Below, piece by piece: positions 9,269 to 18,703 of a stretch of 64,000 nt of DNA. Position numbers and translations under genes: made by a program. The notes under the pieces were generated by a model. It was given only the letters and a program-made list of their open reading frames with translations, was not told the DNA's origin and searched no databases. How positions within the stretch are numbered: position 1 is the first letter of the stretch; each line of letters opens with the position of its first letter. The stretch is from Phycisphaerae bacterium (GTDB lineage: Bacteria > Planctomycetota > Phycisphaerae > Phycisphaerales > UBA1924), in assembly GCA_014192545.1 (NCBI GenBank), contig BJHL01000005.1:124001-188000 (forward strand), in the 5' to 3' direction.

Positions 9269-9587
9269 GAATGGTTTGTTCCTCGTCGTTTTTCGCTGCA
9301 ACCGAAATTTGCTTGGATTAATCCTGAGCGTGGATTGACCCGCAGCGGATAAGTCGAACTTTGACCCGTGCCGCATATCGAGCGCGGCGTTCAATCCGCA
9401 GAACCGCGCGCTGGAATTGAACGAAGCATGCGAGGGTGTCTCGCTCGAGATGCATATCTTGGCTGATGCCTGATGCCTGATGCCGCACGAACTCCGTCAC
9501 CACTTGCTTTGCATGAGGGATAATCACTTGCTCTGCAACGGTGGCCAACAAACCGAGATGCGTTCCAGTTCGCATCGCGATTTCACA
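9269..9587. other. Gene-free stretch between the 16S terminator and the leftward zinc-ribbon gene
   Basis: No gene is supported. The only structure seen is the short heptamer array at 9463-9483. Confidence 0.6.
9463..9483. repeat. Three perfect tandem heptamers CTGATGC
   Basis: CTGATGC occurs three times in a row with no inverted partner nearby. It resembles one arm of the heptamer elements seen elsewhere in the window. Confidence 0.75.
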
Positions 9588-12143
9588 CTATTCAGACACT
9601 TTGACAACACTCTCGTCCACCGCCAGCACACGCTCCTTGCCGTCGCCAGACCAGACTCGGGTCACGTCTGTGCGCGTCTCGCCGGCGGCGGGGTTGAGGG
9701 CGAGCACGAGTTCAACGCGTTTGTCACGTAGGGCGATGCGGGCGGCCTCCGGCAGTGCATTGGCCAAAGCCAGCTTGCGATGCGGCATGTTGTCGCCCCC
9801 GTACTGCGCGTATGCCGAGCCTGGACCCAGCACCACTTGGCCAAGATACCAGAGCGACGAAGGGTCAGTATCGCCCTGCGGACGCACAAAAACGTCGAAC
9901 GCCACAGCCAGGGGCAAGTCGCCCGCGCGCAGCATGACGCCGCCGTAGTCGTGCTGCGTGTTCTCGATGACGGTTGAGTAATTCGCCCAGACACTGGTAC
10001 ATGTGAGCGATGCATCAAGCAGCGCGCCCATCGCGTTGTCGTCGATGATTTCGATGACTGGTTCATCGGCATTCAGCAGGCGTACGGGCATCCGTGCATC
10101 CTGCTGGCCCGCAAAGAGCGGCGTGAGAGTCTCCGCAGCTTCGAGCGAGACTTTGCCCGCGAACACGCGATAGGGTTGGACCAGGCGAAGCGTGTAATCG
10201 CCCGGGGGTAGCGACGTCGTGGTTTGGAATGGGCGGATGTACATGGTGGGCGACATATTGCTGAAGTCGGCGGTTGGGAGATAGCGAGCGCGTGGCTTGG
10301 CGTCATTGGTCAGCACGGTGGTCAGCACGGCGTCGTTCAACGTGACGTGCGTTGCGTCCCAGACGACGGTCAGGTCGGTCGAGACGCCGCAGCGGTAGAT
10401 AGGCATGGTGCCGTTGATGAAGAAGCTGCCTTTTTCGTCCAGCCGAATACGAGGCCGGATATTGAGTGTGAGTTGACTGACGATCTGCCGCGCGTATCGC
10501 GCGTGCTGCTCATCGGTCACGAGTCCACGTCGGCGTAGTTCGTCGATCAGATCGCCGTCGCCGATAGACCACGGCCCGTTACTGCCTTGGCGGTCGAGCA
10601 GGGCATCGATCTGCCGCGAGACTGCGAGCGGGTCGCGTTGCGGGTTGTTGGCTGACGCAAGCAGTTGCAATTGCTGTGCAAATGGGTTGATGGGTGGCGT
10701 CGCCATCCAGTTATCCATGGTGAGTCCATTGGCCTGCAAAAGCGGTTTGCGATCGAGCGGCACATCGCGCAGCATGAACTCGCCCGGCCAATACTCGTCC
10801 ATGGCGGCTTCGTCAGCAACCTCGCCCGACGCGCGGAAGAGCACGTCGACGGCGTTGATCGTCCAGAAGGCGGGTGGAGCGACGGTCTCCATCAGGCTTT
10901 GGCCGTGTCGCGTCGACAGACTGCCATCGCGTCGCGTGTACGCACAGAGCTTTGTCCACGGGGCGTTGTCATCGCCCGCTGGCCGCAAAAGTATCTCGAA
11001 GGCGACGGGCTGAGTGAGCGGCTTGCAGCCCAGCATCGAAATGAAGATGGGCTCGACCTGGCTGCGAGGCGAGAAGCCTGCAGTGAGCGCGATGCCTTTG
11101 TCGGCGCCTGCTCCTCCGCTCGAAACGCCCCGGCGATGCTCGAACACGAATGCCGCTTTCAGCGTTTCGTTCGGAACGGGATTGGCGACGGCTTTGGCGA
11201 ATGGGCCCGGCGCGTCGGTGACGGTGAGGCGTGAGCGCGTGGTGATGGTGAATGTTGTCGTAGGCCAGCCAGGCGTGTTGAGCGTCATGCTGACTGGGAT
11301 GACGACATCGTGCGTGCCAAGCGGGGCTTTGGCCAAGTGCGAGAAGCCATATGCACCGCCACCACCTGCGGCGCCCGAGAGCGGGATGGAAAGTGCTCCT
11401 TGCTCAACTCTCTCGCTGTTGAATGCACGATTCGGACCGGCGTCAAACCATTCATTCGCTGGAACCAGTGCGGTGCCGGTGAACGACAAATTGTCCATCC
11501 GGCGAAACTCGCAGCCGTACCACACATGCAGCCGCCCGCCGGGCGCAACGTACTTGGGATGGCGGATGACGAATGAACTTCCCTGCTGCAGATACGTTTG
11601 GAGCTGCGCGTTGCTCATCGCTCCGCGAGCTGCGCCGGTCTCAAAGAGGCGGCCCCACGCAGAATCCCACGGAATTATCGAATCAGCCTGCAGCGCCAGC
11701 AGCGTGGGTGCCAAGCTTTTGTAGTCGGCCACGGTCAGCGAGCCTACGCCAGCGCGTCTGATGAGTTCGACGCTTGCTCTCGAGCGAGCGTTGGCGTCGG
11801 TGCTGCGCAGTTCAAATTGCAGCCACCACAGGGGACGTCGCGCGGGGCTTGCAAGGTTCATCGCAATCGGCGTCACACAACCAAGCAGCGCGATTGCAGC
11901 AATGACTGCCGCGACCGATCCACGGCGAACGCTGCGACGGCGCTGTGGGCGCATGCCGCGCGGGCGAGCAAGATCAGCACCGCACTCCGGACAGATTGGC
12001 TGATTGGGTCCGCGATCACGGACGTCAAACTCGCAGCGAGAGCAGATGCGCGTGCCGGGCACCGATTTGCCGCGGAACCAGATTGCAGCGAGGGCTGCGA
12101 AGAAAAGTCCGAATGTTGCCAGACCGACCAGTGCGATAGCCAT
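9588..12143 (-). CDS. Zinc-ribbon membrane protein of unknown function (851 residues)
   Basis: I do not recognise a characterised family. The protein starts with a membrane segment (residues 3-22) and a zinc ribbon, Cys34-x2-Cys37 and Cys51-x2-Cys54, in ICSRCEFDVR...ICPECGADL. A basic stretch RPQRRRSVRR and a second membrane segment (about 75-97) follow. The remaining 750 or so residues are probably extracytoplasmic, beta-rich, without an obvious enzyme motif. The ribbon plus paired membrane helices resembles the gene at 37665-39458, although their C-terminal domains differ. The ATG at 12143 follows GGGGGTTT. It lies 21 bases after phoU on the same strand and may be cotranscribed with it. Confidence 0.7.
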   Translation of the reverse strand: MAIALVGLATFGLFFAALAAIWFRGKSVPGTRICSRCEFDVRDRGPNQPICPECGADLARPRGMRPQRRRSVRRGSVAAVIAAIALLGCVTPIAMNLASPARRPLWWLQFELRSTDANARSRASVELIRRAGVGSLTVADYKSLAPTLLALQADSIIPWDSAWGRLFETGAARGAMSNAQLQTYLQQGSSFVIRHPKYVAPGGRLHVWYGCEFRRMDNLSFTGTALVPANEWFDAGPNRAFNSERVEQGALSIPLSGAAGGGGAYGFSHLAKAPLGTHDVVIPVSMTLNTPGWPTTTFTITTRSRLTVTDAPGPFAKAVANPVPNETLKAAFVFEHRRGVSSGGAGADKGIALTAGFSPRSQVEPIFISMLGCKPLTQPVAFEILLRPAGDDNAPWTKLCAYTRRDGSLSTRHGQSLMETVAPPAFWTINAVDVLFRASGEVADEAAMDEYWPGEFMLRDVPLDRKPLLQANGLTMDNWMATPPINPFAQQLQLLASANNPQRDPLAVSRQIDALLDRQGSNGPWSIGDGDLIDELRRRGLVTDEQHARYARQIVSQLTLNIRPRIRLDEKGSFFINGTMPIYRCGVSTDLTVVWDATHVTLNDAVLTTVLTNDAKPRARYLPTADFSNMSPTMYIRPFQTTTSLPPGDYTLRLVQPYRVFAGKVSLEAAETLTPLFAGQQDARMPVRLLNADEPVIEIIDDNAMGALLDASLTCTSVWANYSTVIENTQHDYGGVMLRAGDLPLAVAFDVFVRPQGDTDPSSLWYLGQVVLGPGSAYAQYGGDNMPHRKLALANALPEAARIALRDKRVELVLALNPAAGETRTDVTRVWSGDGKERVLAVDESVVKVSE

Positions 12144-12164
12144 GCAAACCCCCGAACTGAAACA

Positions 12165-12932
12165 TCAAGCCTTTGGCGCATCCGGCCGCGTCAAGCCTCG
12201 CCGCTTGGCATGGCGGATGATCTGGCCCGTGCCCAAATACACCACGTCTTCAGCAACGGCGGCCATCAGATCGCCTACGCGCTCAAGCTCTCGGCTGGCG
12301 CGGTAGACGAGCAGGCCGATGGTGATTGCGTCATCGCTGCGGCCCAGGCTCTGGACGAGCTCTTGCACTTCTTCAAACAGCCGGCGGTCAAGCTGATCGA
12401 TCACTTGATCGCTGGTCACGATGCGCTGAGCCGCGTCGATGTCTTCATCGAGCACCGCTCGCAAAAGTGCGTGGCAAATTTGCGGCACGCGATCGGCGAG
12501 TTCGACCAGCGCCGTGGGCAAGCGAAGTTGCCGAGTGCCGGGTAGTTCGGCGAGGCGCGTCACGACTTTTGCAATGGAACTGGCATGATCCGCGACACGC
12601 TCCATATCGGCATTGACACGCAGGCAAAAAGCGACTGTACGAAAATCGCGGCCGTACGGGTGGTGCAACGCGAGCAGTTCGTACGCCTCTTCCTCGATGG
12701 CGACTTCTTCCAAATCAACTTGATCGTCCGTCCGGCGGACTTGCTTGGCAGCTTCAACATCCAGCGATTTGAGCGCCGCGAGCGAACCTTCAAGCATCGC
12801 CACGGCAGTAGAACCCTCGCGCACAACTCGGCGTTTGAGGCCTATGACGCGACGTTCGGTGCTATCGACGATGGGTGATCGCCCTCGTGGTTCAAAGGGC
12901 AGCCCCGCGTCCGTTCGGTCTTCCGTGGCCAT
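12165..12932 (-). CDS. phoU: PhoU-family phosphate signalling/transport regulator
   Basis: The 255-residue protein shows the two PhoU helical-bundle repeats. The first has DMERVADHASSIAKVV (about residues 110-125) and the second RELERVGDLMAAVAEDVVYL (about 210-230); both carry the E-R-x-[AG]-D metal-binding signature. PhoU works with the PstSCAB transporter and a PhoR-type kinase to keep the Pho regulon off when phosphate is plentiful. No pst or phoB/R gene is in the window, so its partners are elsewhere. The leftward zinc-ribbon gene follows within 21 bases. Confidence 0.88.
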   Translation of the reverse strand: MATEDRTDAGLPFEPRGRSPIVDSTERRVIGLKRRVVREGSTAVAMLEGSLAALKSLDVEAAKQVRRTDDQVDLEEVAIEEEAYELLALHHPYGRDFRTVAFCLRVNADMERVADHASSIAKVVTRLAELPGTRQLRLPTALVELADRVPQICHALLRAVLDEDIDAAQRIVTSDQVIDQLDRRLFEEVQELVQSLGRSDDAITIGLLVYRASRELERVGDLMAAVAEDVVYLGTGQIIRHAKRRGLTRPDAPKA

Positions 12933-13048
12933 TGCTTCTCAATCCTCACGCGCAGGCTCCGCATGCGCTGGTGCTTCAAATCGCAACGATCGAACGGACC
13001 CGGCGATTTGTTAAGATGAGCGTAGCACGCAAGGAAAGGTGGGGGAAT

Positions 13049-14452
13049 TCACTTGGGAAGCACCGACTGAATCAGCTTGTCGAGTTGATCCTCAAGATAC
13101 TCCGCGCGGGCCTTGTTGCTTGCTCGCGGCGACCCAGGCGGCGCGGATAAACCAACGCCGCCCCAGACGATTTGGCCATCAGGACCAACCACATAAAACG
13201 TGGGCAGGCCACGAACTTTGTATGTCTCGCTCACGGCATCAGCTTCGAGCAGCAACTCGTAGGTGTAGCCGTTTTCTTTCTTGAAGGCCACCGGATCGCC
13301 TTCGCCCCCGCCTTCGGCATTCATGCCGACGATGGCCACGGGCTGATCCTTGTACTTTTCGTGCAGTCGCTGCAGCGCAGGCATAGCAGTCTTGCAAGGC
13401 CCGCACCAGGTTGCCCAGAAATCCATGACAATGACTTTGCCCTTGTAATCAGCGAGCGTTTTCTTCTTGCCATCGTGCGTTGCCAGCGAGAAATCAGGAG
13501 CCGCCGTTCCGGGCGTGAGCACGCTGGGGTCACTGCGCCACGTGACGCCTTCCGGCATCGGCGCTGCGGTCTTCTCGGCTTCGCGCGCTGCTCGGCGAGC
13601 TTCGCGGTCGCCCGCGCGCACGCGCCAGCCATCGGGCACATCGAGCGTGAACTGCTGCAGCGTTGCGTTCGCATTCGTCGCGAGATCGCGAAGCTCCAAG
13701 ACGCGACCAGCGACCATCGTGCCGTCGGCAGCGAGGTTGATGCGCTCAATGCGACGGGGCAAGTTGTCGTCATTGCTCACGAAGACTCGCAGTGCAGCGG
13801 TTGCGCCGGTTGCGGTTGCGACGCCATCGGCAGGCTTGTCATCTTCGCTGGCACCGGCGGGCATCGCCAGTCGCAGCACATCGCACGGTTTGCCCTGCAC
13901 ATTCGCAGCAGCTTCGAGCGTCACAGCACCAGTCGTTGCGAGTGGTTCGTCGGCGAGCACTTCCCAAGCCAGCGGATGCCGCACAGATTGCCCGGTGAAG
14001 AAGATTTGGAGTTCGTCCATCTTCTCAAGCGAGCGTTCGATGACGACTTTGTCGCGCTCGCGAAGTGCGCGGGCTGAAAGGCCGTCGTAGCCCAGCGTGA
14101 AGCTTGTTTTCTCACCCTTCGTGTTCGTGTTCTCGCCCGCGACGTAAACCTTCCAGCCACCCGCGTCGGCTCGGGTCGCACTGATGCTGCCCGTCGCGAT
14201 GACGCTGCTGGTCTTCAGGTCTTCAACATGGGCCGTGTAGCTGAGCGAGCGGACTGCCTTGATCGCTTCGCGCACCTTCGCAAGCCGCTCCTTCGCGGCG
14301 AGGCTCGCGGCGTCATTCGCCAGCGCATCAACAACCGGAGCAAACTCCGCAGGCTTTGCGGCTGGCTGCGCCTGAGCGCATGCCGTCAACCCACCCGTAG
14401 CAAGCGAGAGTGCAAACGCAGAAACGAACACGCGATGCGAAACGAGCGTCAT
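13049..14452 (-). CDS. TlpA/ResA-like thioredoxin fused to an N-terminal LolA-like outer domain, probable lipoprotein
   Basis: The 467-residue product begins at ATG 14452 with GGAGGT five bases upstream. The N-terminus has a signal sequence ending LATGGLTAC, a plausible lipobox. Residues about 50-300 look like a LolA/DUF2092-type beta domain (repeated LRLAMPAG, VLELRDLATN). From about residue 315 comes a TlpA-like thioredoxin: PDFSLATHDGKKKTLADYKG, then active site Cys350-Gly-Pro-Cys353 in FWATWCGPCKT, and the cis-Pro loop RGLPTFYVVGPDG. It should act outside the cytoplasm in disulfide reduction, as ResA/TlpA do in cytochrome c maturation. The link of both domains in one chain is known in planctomycetes, but its purpose is not. 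Confidence 0.85.
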   Translation of the reverse strand: MTLVSHRVFVSAFALSLATGGLTACAQAQPAAKPAEFAPVVDALANDAASLAAKERLAKVREAIKAVRSLSYTAHVEDLKTSSVIATGSISATRADAGGWKVYVAGENTNTKGEKTSFTLGYDGLSARALRERDKVVIERSLEKMDELQIFFTGQSVRHPLAWEVLADEPLATTGAVTLEAAANVQGKPCDVLRLAMPAGASEDDKPADGVATATGATAALRVFVSNDDNLPRRIERINLAADGTMVAGRVLELRDLATNANATLQQFTLDVPDGWRVRAGDREARRAAREAEKTAAPMPEGVTWRSDPSVLTPGTAAPDFSLATHDGKKKTLADYKGKVIVMDFWATWCGPCKTAMPALQRLHEKYKDQPVAIVGMNAEGGGEGDPVAFKKENGYTYELLLEADAVSETYKVRGLPTFYVVGPDGQIVWGGVGLSAPPGSPRASNKARAEYLEDQLDKLIQSVLPK

Positions 14453-14567
14453 AGAACCTCCAGAGTCACCAAGTAGGACGCACGAATCGACCGTGCGTTA
14501 CGCATCCAGATGCCAAACGCCGGAATTCACGCAATCTTGCGTGCGTTTCGCGCCGCTCCACGCGTTT

Positions 14568-16433
14568 TCACTGACTCGCCAACCAGCGATTCACGCGTTC
14601 TTCAAGCACCGGCAATGGCAGCGATCCGCCCAGCAGAATCGTGTCGTGAAAACGACGAACGTCAAACTTTGCGCCAAGCTGCGTTTGCGCACGCTGACGA
14701 AGCTCCAGAATTTTCAGTTGGCCGATTTTGTACGCACACGCTTGTCCGGGCCAGCCGATGTAGCGATCCACTTCGCTCGCGGCATCAAGCTCGGTGATTG
14801 CAGTGTTCTCAAGCAAGTACGCAATCGCTTTCTCACGCGGCCAGTTGAAGGCGTGCAAGCCCGTATCAACAACCAGCCGGCACGCGCGCCAAAGTTCATC
14901 ACTCAGTCGGCCAGCGTTGTCCATCGGATTCGCGTACAACCCGCGCTGGTTTGGAGCAAGCGTTGCTGGCGTAAGCGCATTGCCAATGTTGCCGCCCGCC
15001 ATTTCAAGCCCCAGCCGCTCGCTGTAGAGCCCCCAACCTTCAACGAACGCGGTGTAACCAAGCTGCGTGCGAAATGGATGCACGCCTTCGAGTTCGTCAG
15101 CCAGTGCGATCTGAAAGTGATGCCCCGGCACCGCCTCGTGAATCGTCAGGCTCACCATCGCGTACTTGGGCCGCTGTCGCAAGTTGGTCGTATTCACCAT
15201 GAAGTAACCAGGCGTGCCCGCGCGAGCCGAGCCGCTGTAGTAGTACGCAACAGGGCTGGTTTTAGCCGCAAATCGCGGGATTTCCCGCACGCCATACGGA
15301 TTCCGCGGCATTGTGCCAAACAGCCGCGGCAGTTCTGGATCAATGCGTTTGCACAACTCGCGATAGTCGCGCATCATGCTTTCGCCGTGCTGCCAGTAAC
15401 TGTCATCAAGATTGCGATGATGCTCGATGAATGCCTTGAAGAGTTGCTCATCGCTCAGACCTTTGCCCAGCGTTTCATCAAAATCAGTCTCGCGAATCGT
15501 CGCGAGCATTTCGGTTCGCAAACTCGCGACCTCGCGCAAACCAATGTCATGAATCTGCTGCGGCGTCAGACTAGTCGTCGTATGACTCTTGAGCGCGACT
15601 TCATACGCCCGCAACCCATCAACACCTTGCGAAATGCCCACACTCTCGCGACACGCCGGTATGTACTCACGCTCCAGAAAATCCGCAAACGCTGCAAACG
15701 CCGGCACGATGCCATCAGCGATTGCCTGCTTCGCTCGCGCCGCCAGCTCGTCATCTTCACGCGTCAAAAACGGCTTGAAAAACGGGCTCTTCGCCGCATC
15801 CGTGCGAATCTCCTCACTCGCTTGCTCGCGAGCTTGCACCACGCTTCGCCGCAGCAAAACCTTCGGCGGCACTCTGCCGGCCTTCACGCCCAGTTGCATC
15901 TGCTGCTTGATCTGCTCAAGCTGCGTTGGAATCGCTTCCAATCGCTGCACGTACCCCTCAACCTGCACACGCGTGCGCAGCGGCAAGCGATCTGCCATCT
16001 GCGGCAACCAAATATGCGGCCCACTCATCGCGTCAACGGGCGTTTGCTCGGGGTGCAGCGTGCCACGTTCCAGACTCAGCGAGATTTCATAATCCAGCAA
16101 TGCCGCATCAAGCGCATCTTGCTCGCTGAGTGCCGCGCGGTCAATGCTTCGCAAGCGATCAAGCCGGTTCTGCAACTCGCGCGTGCGACGCTGCGTCGCC
16201 GCCGGGCTCTCATCGCTCAGTAAGTTCGCATACGCGTCATTGCCACGCATGCTCGCACCAACAGGGTCTTCCTTCTGCGTCCACGCGTCATGTTCATCAA
16301 GAATCGCAAGTAGAGCAGCGCTACGAATCGGCGCAATCTGCGTTGCAGGTTGTGCCAAAGCAGGAGAGAACGGTGTCGCGCCGACGCAAGTCAGCATCGC
16401 AAGCAGAACGGGCAGGGCAACTGTGTAAGCCAT
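14568..16433 (-). CDS. DUF885 family protein (probable exported metallopeptidase-like)
   Basis: The 621-residue protein starts MAYTVALPVLLAMLTCVG (ATG 16433), a signal peptide, so it is probably exported. The family motif HEAVPGHH is at about residues 432-439, with YTAFVEGWGLYSERLG downstream. Both are hallmarks of DUF885, whose HExxxGHH-like motif suggests a zinc peptidase. Substrate is unknown. The frame could extend upstream to 16598, but this would overlap the divergent rseP start; no clear ribosome binding site decides the matter. The neighbours (tlpA fusion, rseP) share an envelope theme. Confidence 0.85.
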   Translation of the reverse strand: MAYTVALPVLLAMLTCVGATPFSPALAQPATQIAPIRSAALLAILDEHDAWTQKEDPVGASMRGNDAYANLLSDESPAATQRRTRELQNRLDRLRSIDRAALSEQDALDAALLDYEISLSLERGTLHPEQTPVDAMSGPHIWLPQMADRLPLRTRVQVEGYVQRLEAIPTQLEQIKQQMQLGVKAGRVPPKVLLRRSVVQAREQASEEIRTDAAKSPFFKPFLTREDDELAARAKQAIADGIVPAFAAFADFLEREYIPACRESVGISQGVDGLRAYEVALKSHTTTSLTPQQIHDIGLREVASLRTEMLATIRETDFDETLGKGLSDEQLFKAFIEHHRNLDDSYWQHGESMMRDYRELCKRIDPELPRLFGTMPRNPYGVREIPRFAAKTSPVAYYYSGSARAGTPGYFMVNTTNLRQRPKYAMVSLTIHEAVPGHHFQIALADELEGVHPFRTQLGYTAFVEGWGLYSERLGLEMAGGNIGNALTPATLAPNQRGLYANPMDNAGRLSDELWRACRLVVDTGLHAFNWPREKAIAYLLENTAITELDAASEVDRYIGWPGQACAYKIGQLKILELRQRAQTQLGAKFDVRRFHDTILLGGSLPLPVLEERVNRWLASQ

Positions 16434-16536
16434 ATGGGAGGCTAGTGCGGCTTGGCGAGGTTGGCGACATGCAAGAAAGCACGATTGCCACGCGATTTCT
16501 TGTCTCGTTATGGGCTCGAGCGACGAAAGATACAAC

Positions 16537-18624
16537 ATGCTTGGTACCGCTTTCGATCTGCTGCTTGTTATCCTCGGGTTCGGGTTCATCGTGTTCATTC
16601 ACGAACTGGGCCACTTCCTCGCCGCTCGATGGGCTGGCATTCGCGTGCTCGCCTTTGCCGTCGGCTTTGGTCCCAGCGTGCTCACGTATCGCAAAGGCGT
16701 GGGATTCAAGAACACCACCAGCGAGCCGCAGTACTTGCAGCAACTTCGCAACTCGATGGACGCCGCCGTGACCGCTCAGACGCCAGAAGCGCAGGCCCTC
16801 GCGCAGTTGCACCGTCGCATTAGCCCAACTGAGTATCGCCTCAACATTCTTCCCTTCGGCGGCTACGTGAAAATGCTCGGCCAAGAAGACCTGAATCCAA
16901 CAGCAACCAGCGCCGCACCCGACAGCTACCAGACCTGCTCGCCTTGGAAGCGCATGGTCGTGATTTCTGCTGGCGTTGTGATGAACATCATCCTCGCCGC
17001 CATCTTGTTCATCATCGTGATGATGGTCGGCAGGCAAGTCGACGCGCCAACCGTCGGTTACGTCGAAGCAACCTCGCCCGCCATGCGAGCCGTTGACGTC
17101 GGCACCGGTGCCTCCATCCCGCTGCAAACTGGCGACCGCATCCTGACTGCTGATGGCAAAGAAGTGCGCGCGTTCGATGATGTGATGCTCGCCGTCGCGA
17201 TGTCCAAGAAGAACGAGGCGGTCACGCTACAAGTCGAGCGTCCGGGCGCGCCCTCAACGCTGAACCTGCGCGTGCAGCCCGAAGAGAATCTTTCCACGGG
17301 CCTGCTCGCGGCTGGTTTCACACCAGTAAACAGCACCAAAATCGCCTTCGAACTCCCCATGTTTGACTTGCCCAAAGGCAGCATGCTGCTGAGCGTGAAC
17401 GGCAAGCCGGCCAGCGATGGTCACGCCATTGATACCGCCGCCCATGCATCAAGCGGTGAACCACTCATCGCAAAATTCTCACTGCCCGACGGCACACCGA
17501 AGGATGTGACGCTCACACCAGTTGCAGAACTGCAGCGCGGACTCGTCGCAGGTACAACCAAAGATGCCTTGACACCAATCGAGCACTTGCTCGGGCTTTC
17601 TGGCGTGCTGCGCGTGGCGGGTGTGCGAGCCGAAGGCAGCGGCAAGGGAATCAAGGCCGGAGATGTCGTGCTGAAAGTCGGAACCATCGAGTTCCCCAGC
17701 ACCGTGACCGGCACGCGAGAAATTCGCAGCCGCAAAGGCAGCACCGTGGACCTCACGGTCGCACGCAAGAACGAAGCGGGTGCATACACCATCGTGCAAC
17801 TGCCCGCCGTCAAGGTTGATCGCGATGGCCGCGTCGGCTTTGACGCTTCCGACAGCAGCGAGCACTTGCCCATCATCGCCGCTCCGCTCGCCGTGATCAT
17901 GAACGCAAAGATGGAGTCTCGTGTTCCCAGTGCAGCAAGCAGCAACGTCACCGCAGGTTCGAGCATCGTCGCGGTGAATAGCGACGCAACTGCAACACTG
18001 CGCGATGTCGCGCTGCGCGTGCGTCAAGCCGTACAACGTGGCGAAACCAACCTCGCCCTCACCATTCGCAGACCCGTCGCAGGCGACTTGCTTGCCCAAG
18101 GACCAGACGAAGTCGTCACCATCGCCATTTCGCCTGAGGATGCCGAGCAAATCAAATCTCTGGCTTGGACAGCAGACCTCTCGTGGCAAGCGTTCGAGAT
18201 TCAGCAGCAAACGATGAAGGCCAGCAACCCGCTCGAAGCCCTGCACTTCGGCTACGACGAAACCAAACGCGTCATGGGCATGACGTATCTCACCTTCGCT
18301 CGCCTCGCCCAAGGCACCGTCAAAATCGAACATCTCAAAGGCCCCATCGGCATCGCCCACTTGGGCACACTCGTCGCCGATCGCGGCTTCATCTGGCTCC
18401 TCTTTTTCCTCGCGCTCATCAGCGTCAATCTCGCCGTCATCAACTTCCTGCCGCTGCCAATTGTCGACGGCGGCCAATTCCTCTTCCTTCTCTACGAAGC
18501 CATCCGAGGCAAGCCCGTACCCGTCGGCTTCCAAAACGGCGTCACGATGGTGGGCCTCGTCCTCATCGCCGGCATGTTCCTCGTCGTGACATTCAACGAC
18601 GTGCGCAACTTGCTGGGAATCTGA
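16537..18624 (+). CDS. rseP: RIP metalloprotease RseP (site-2 protease), long form with several PDZ-like domains
   Basis: Intramembrane zinc protease that cleaves anti-sigma factors or remnant signal peptides. HELGH is at residues 22-26 in the first membrane helix, and the third zinc ligand is in LPIVDGGQ (Asp644) near the C-terminus, followed by the last helices (VTMVGLVLIAGMFLVVTF). At 695 residues it is well above the usual 420-460. The extra length is in the periplasmic middle, where at least three stretches read like PDZ domains (LQTGDRILTADGKEV, LPKGSMLLSVNGKPA, IKAGDVVLKVGTIEF). ATG 16537 puts the start right at the membrane helix; ATG 16510 is the alternative. The metal ABC permease begins 79 bases downstream. 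Confidence 0.92.
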   Translation: MLGTAFDLLLVILGFGFIVFIHELGHFLAARWAGIRVLAFAVGFGPSVLTYRKGVGFKNTTSEPQYLQQLRNSMDAAVTAQTPEAQALAQLHRRISPTEYRLNILPFGGYVKMLGQEDLNPTATSAAPDSYQTCSPWKRMVVISAGVVMNIILAAILFIIVMMVGRQVDAPTVGYVEATSPAMRAVDVGTGASIPLQTGDRILTADGKEVRAFDDVMLAVAMSKKNEAVTLQVERPGAPSTLNLRVQPEENLSTGLLAAGFTPVNSTKIAFELPMFDLPKGSMLLSVNGKPASDGHAIDTAAHASSGEPLIAKFSLPDGTPKDVTLTPVAELQRGLVAGTTKDALTPIEHLLGLSGVLRVAGVRAEGSGKGIKAGDVVLKVGTIEFPSTVTGTREIRSRKGSTVDLTVARKNEAGAYTIVQLPAVKVDRDGRVGFDASDSSEHLPIIAAPLAVIMNAKMESRVPSAASSNVTAGSSIVAVNSDATATLRDVALRVRQAVQRGETNLALTIRRPVAGDLLAQGPDEVVTIAISPEDAEQIKSLAWTADLSWQAFEIQQQTMKASNPLEALHFGYDETKRVMGMTYLTFARLAQGTVKIEHLKGPIGIAHLGTLVADRGFIWLLFFLALISVNLAVINFLPLPIVDGGQFLFLLYEAIRGKPVPVGFQNGVTMVGLVLIAGMFLVVTFNDVRNLLGI

Positions 18625-18703
18625 TCGCGATGTTGGCGCATCACGCCCTCGCCACGTTCGCCGTCACCACTCTCCTTACCGGCTGCTCCTAACCTGCTGG
18701 CTC

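Noticed and set aside
14568-16433. Large plus-strand frame opposite the DUF885 gene
   Set aside because: It is the antisense of a well-conserved gene with signal peptide and HEAVPGHH motif; its translation is Arg/His-rich noise.
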